This document shows, in pieces, positions 6,015 to 6,325 of a stretch of DNA of 6,325 nt. The notes below the pieces were generated by a model. It ran no database searches, had not been told where the DNA came from, and saw only the letters and a list, made by a program, of their open reading frames with translations. Within the stretch, counting starts at the first letter, position 1. Every line of letters starts with the position of its first letter. Source of the DNA: Thermotoga sp. 4484_232 (lineage in GTDB: Bacteria; Thermotogota; Thermotogae; Thermotogales; Thermotogaceae). The translations under genes and the position numbers were made by a program. The stretch is taken from the NCBI GenBank assembly GCA_002084985.1, contig MZGO01000042.1, forward strand, positions 1-6,325, in the 5' to 3' direction.

Positions 6015-6325
6015 CAATACTCCACCAGTATTGACTCCTGCGTTTAAGACACCACCACAATGCTTGTAGCCTTTCTTTGAAATCACAGACTAAATTCTGG
6101 TTCTTTCCTTAACCATCGCCCTGGAACCGCGCTGCTGATCTGGTATTTCCTCACGGTAGATGATATACAGGAAGCAGTGCCAGTATCCATAGTGCTTTTT
6201 AAGAACAATCTCCATATCCTGCACGATATCAATCACCGAAATTTTTCAACTATTCCAGCCATAGACTCCTGAACCCGATGCCTTCCTAACAGTGTGATTG
6301 GCAACGTTCCACAGATTTGCTCTGG
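6015..6325 (-). pseudogene. decayed, internally deleted TnpB-like gene (IS200/IS605-type remnant)
   Basis: One minus-strand frame from 6323 downward contains three TnpB-like blocks separated by stops (TGA 6246-6248, TAG 6090-6092). The first, LWNVANHTVRKA (6314-6279), resembles the N-terminal 'NLYNxANYxxRQ' helix. The second, KHYGYWHCFLYIIYREE (about 6194-6144), resembles the beta-strand segment just before the RuvC 'GIDLG' motif, which is absent. The third, GYKHCGGVLNAGVN (about 6071-6030), resembles the C-terminal 'LNADVNxAxNIL' motif with the catalytic Asp replaced by Gly. Blocks normally some 100-200 residues apart lie within about 30-50 residues, so large internal pieces are gone. The remnant runs straight into the methyltransferase tail without a recognisable IS right end, and may continue past the window edge. 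The assignment rests on remembered motifs, not on a search. Confidence 0.5.

Noticed and set aside
5868..6086. 72-codon open frame as an intact small gene
   Set aside because: No Shine-Dalgarno, two sequence types joined in one frame, and in-frame stops just upstream; treated as a chimeric remnant.
6235..6325. Alternative minus-strand frame reading PEQICGTLP (IS30-like)
   Set aside because: Only a few residues resemble the IS30 'SPEQIAGRL' motif, and the rest of the frame shows nothing related before its stop; the TnpB-like frame explains more of the region.

Overview
The window looks like chromosomal DNA of a thermophilic bacterium of the Thermotoga type. Arginine is written mostly AGA/AGG, lysine and glutamate are abundant, Shine-Dalgarno sites are strong (GGGGAGG, AAGGAGG, GAGGTGGG), and genes are packed with start/stop overlaps of 1-10 bases. 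The taxonomic call is an inference from this style and from the protein families; no 16S or other marker is present.

Layout. Bases 1-3275 are a plus-strand operon: the last codons of an unidentified gene (stop at 57), a DUF1015 family protein (48-1238), a YugP-type membrane zinc metallopeptidase (1288-1983) and the 16S rRNA m5C methyltransferase RsmB (1980-3275). Bases 3245-5861 are a minus-strand operon read in the opposite direction: a metallo-beta-lactamase-fold protein with a signal peptide or lipobox, a small four-helix membrane protein of unknown function, and TmcAL, the tRNA-Met cytidine acetate ligase. The two operons converge and their last genes, rsmB and tmcAL, overlap tail to tail by 31 bp, so two RNA-modification genes share coding DNA on opposite strands.

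Bases 5868-6325 (minus strand) are a decayed region. One reading frame crosses it with two in-frame stops. It carries three separated blocks resembling an IS200/IS605-type TnpB protein, then the C-terminal tail of an isoprenylcysteine-methyltransferase-like (ICMT/PEMT) membrane protein. This looks like an internally deleted insertion sequence joined to a truncated host gene just upstream of the MBL gene.

The most notable non-coding signals are an 11-bp perfect GC-rich hairpin followed by five T's inside the start of rsmB (an intrinsic-terminator-like structure about 80 nt into the gene), a second hairpin 20 nt after it, and a 15-nt palindrome that buries the Shine-Dalgarno of tmcAL inside the end of the preceding gene. 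No tRNA, rRNA, CRISPR array or convincing promoter was seen. I did not find a clear novel multi-gene system. The best candidates for new biology are the attenuator-like hairpin, the SD-sequestering palindrome and the unexplained small membrane protein between the MBL gene and tmcAL.
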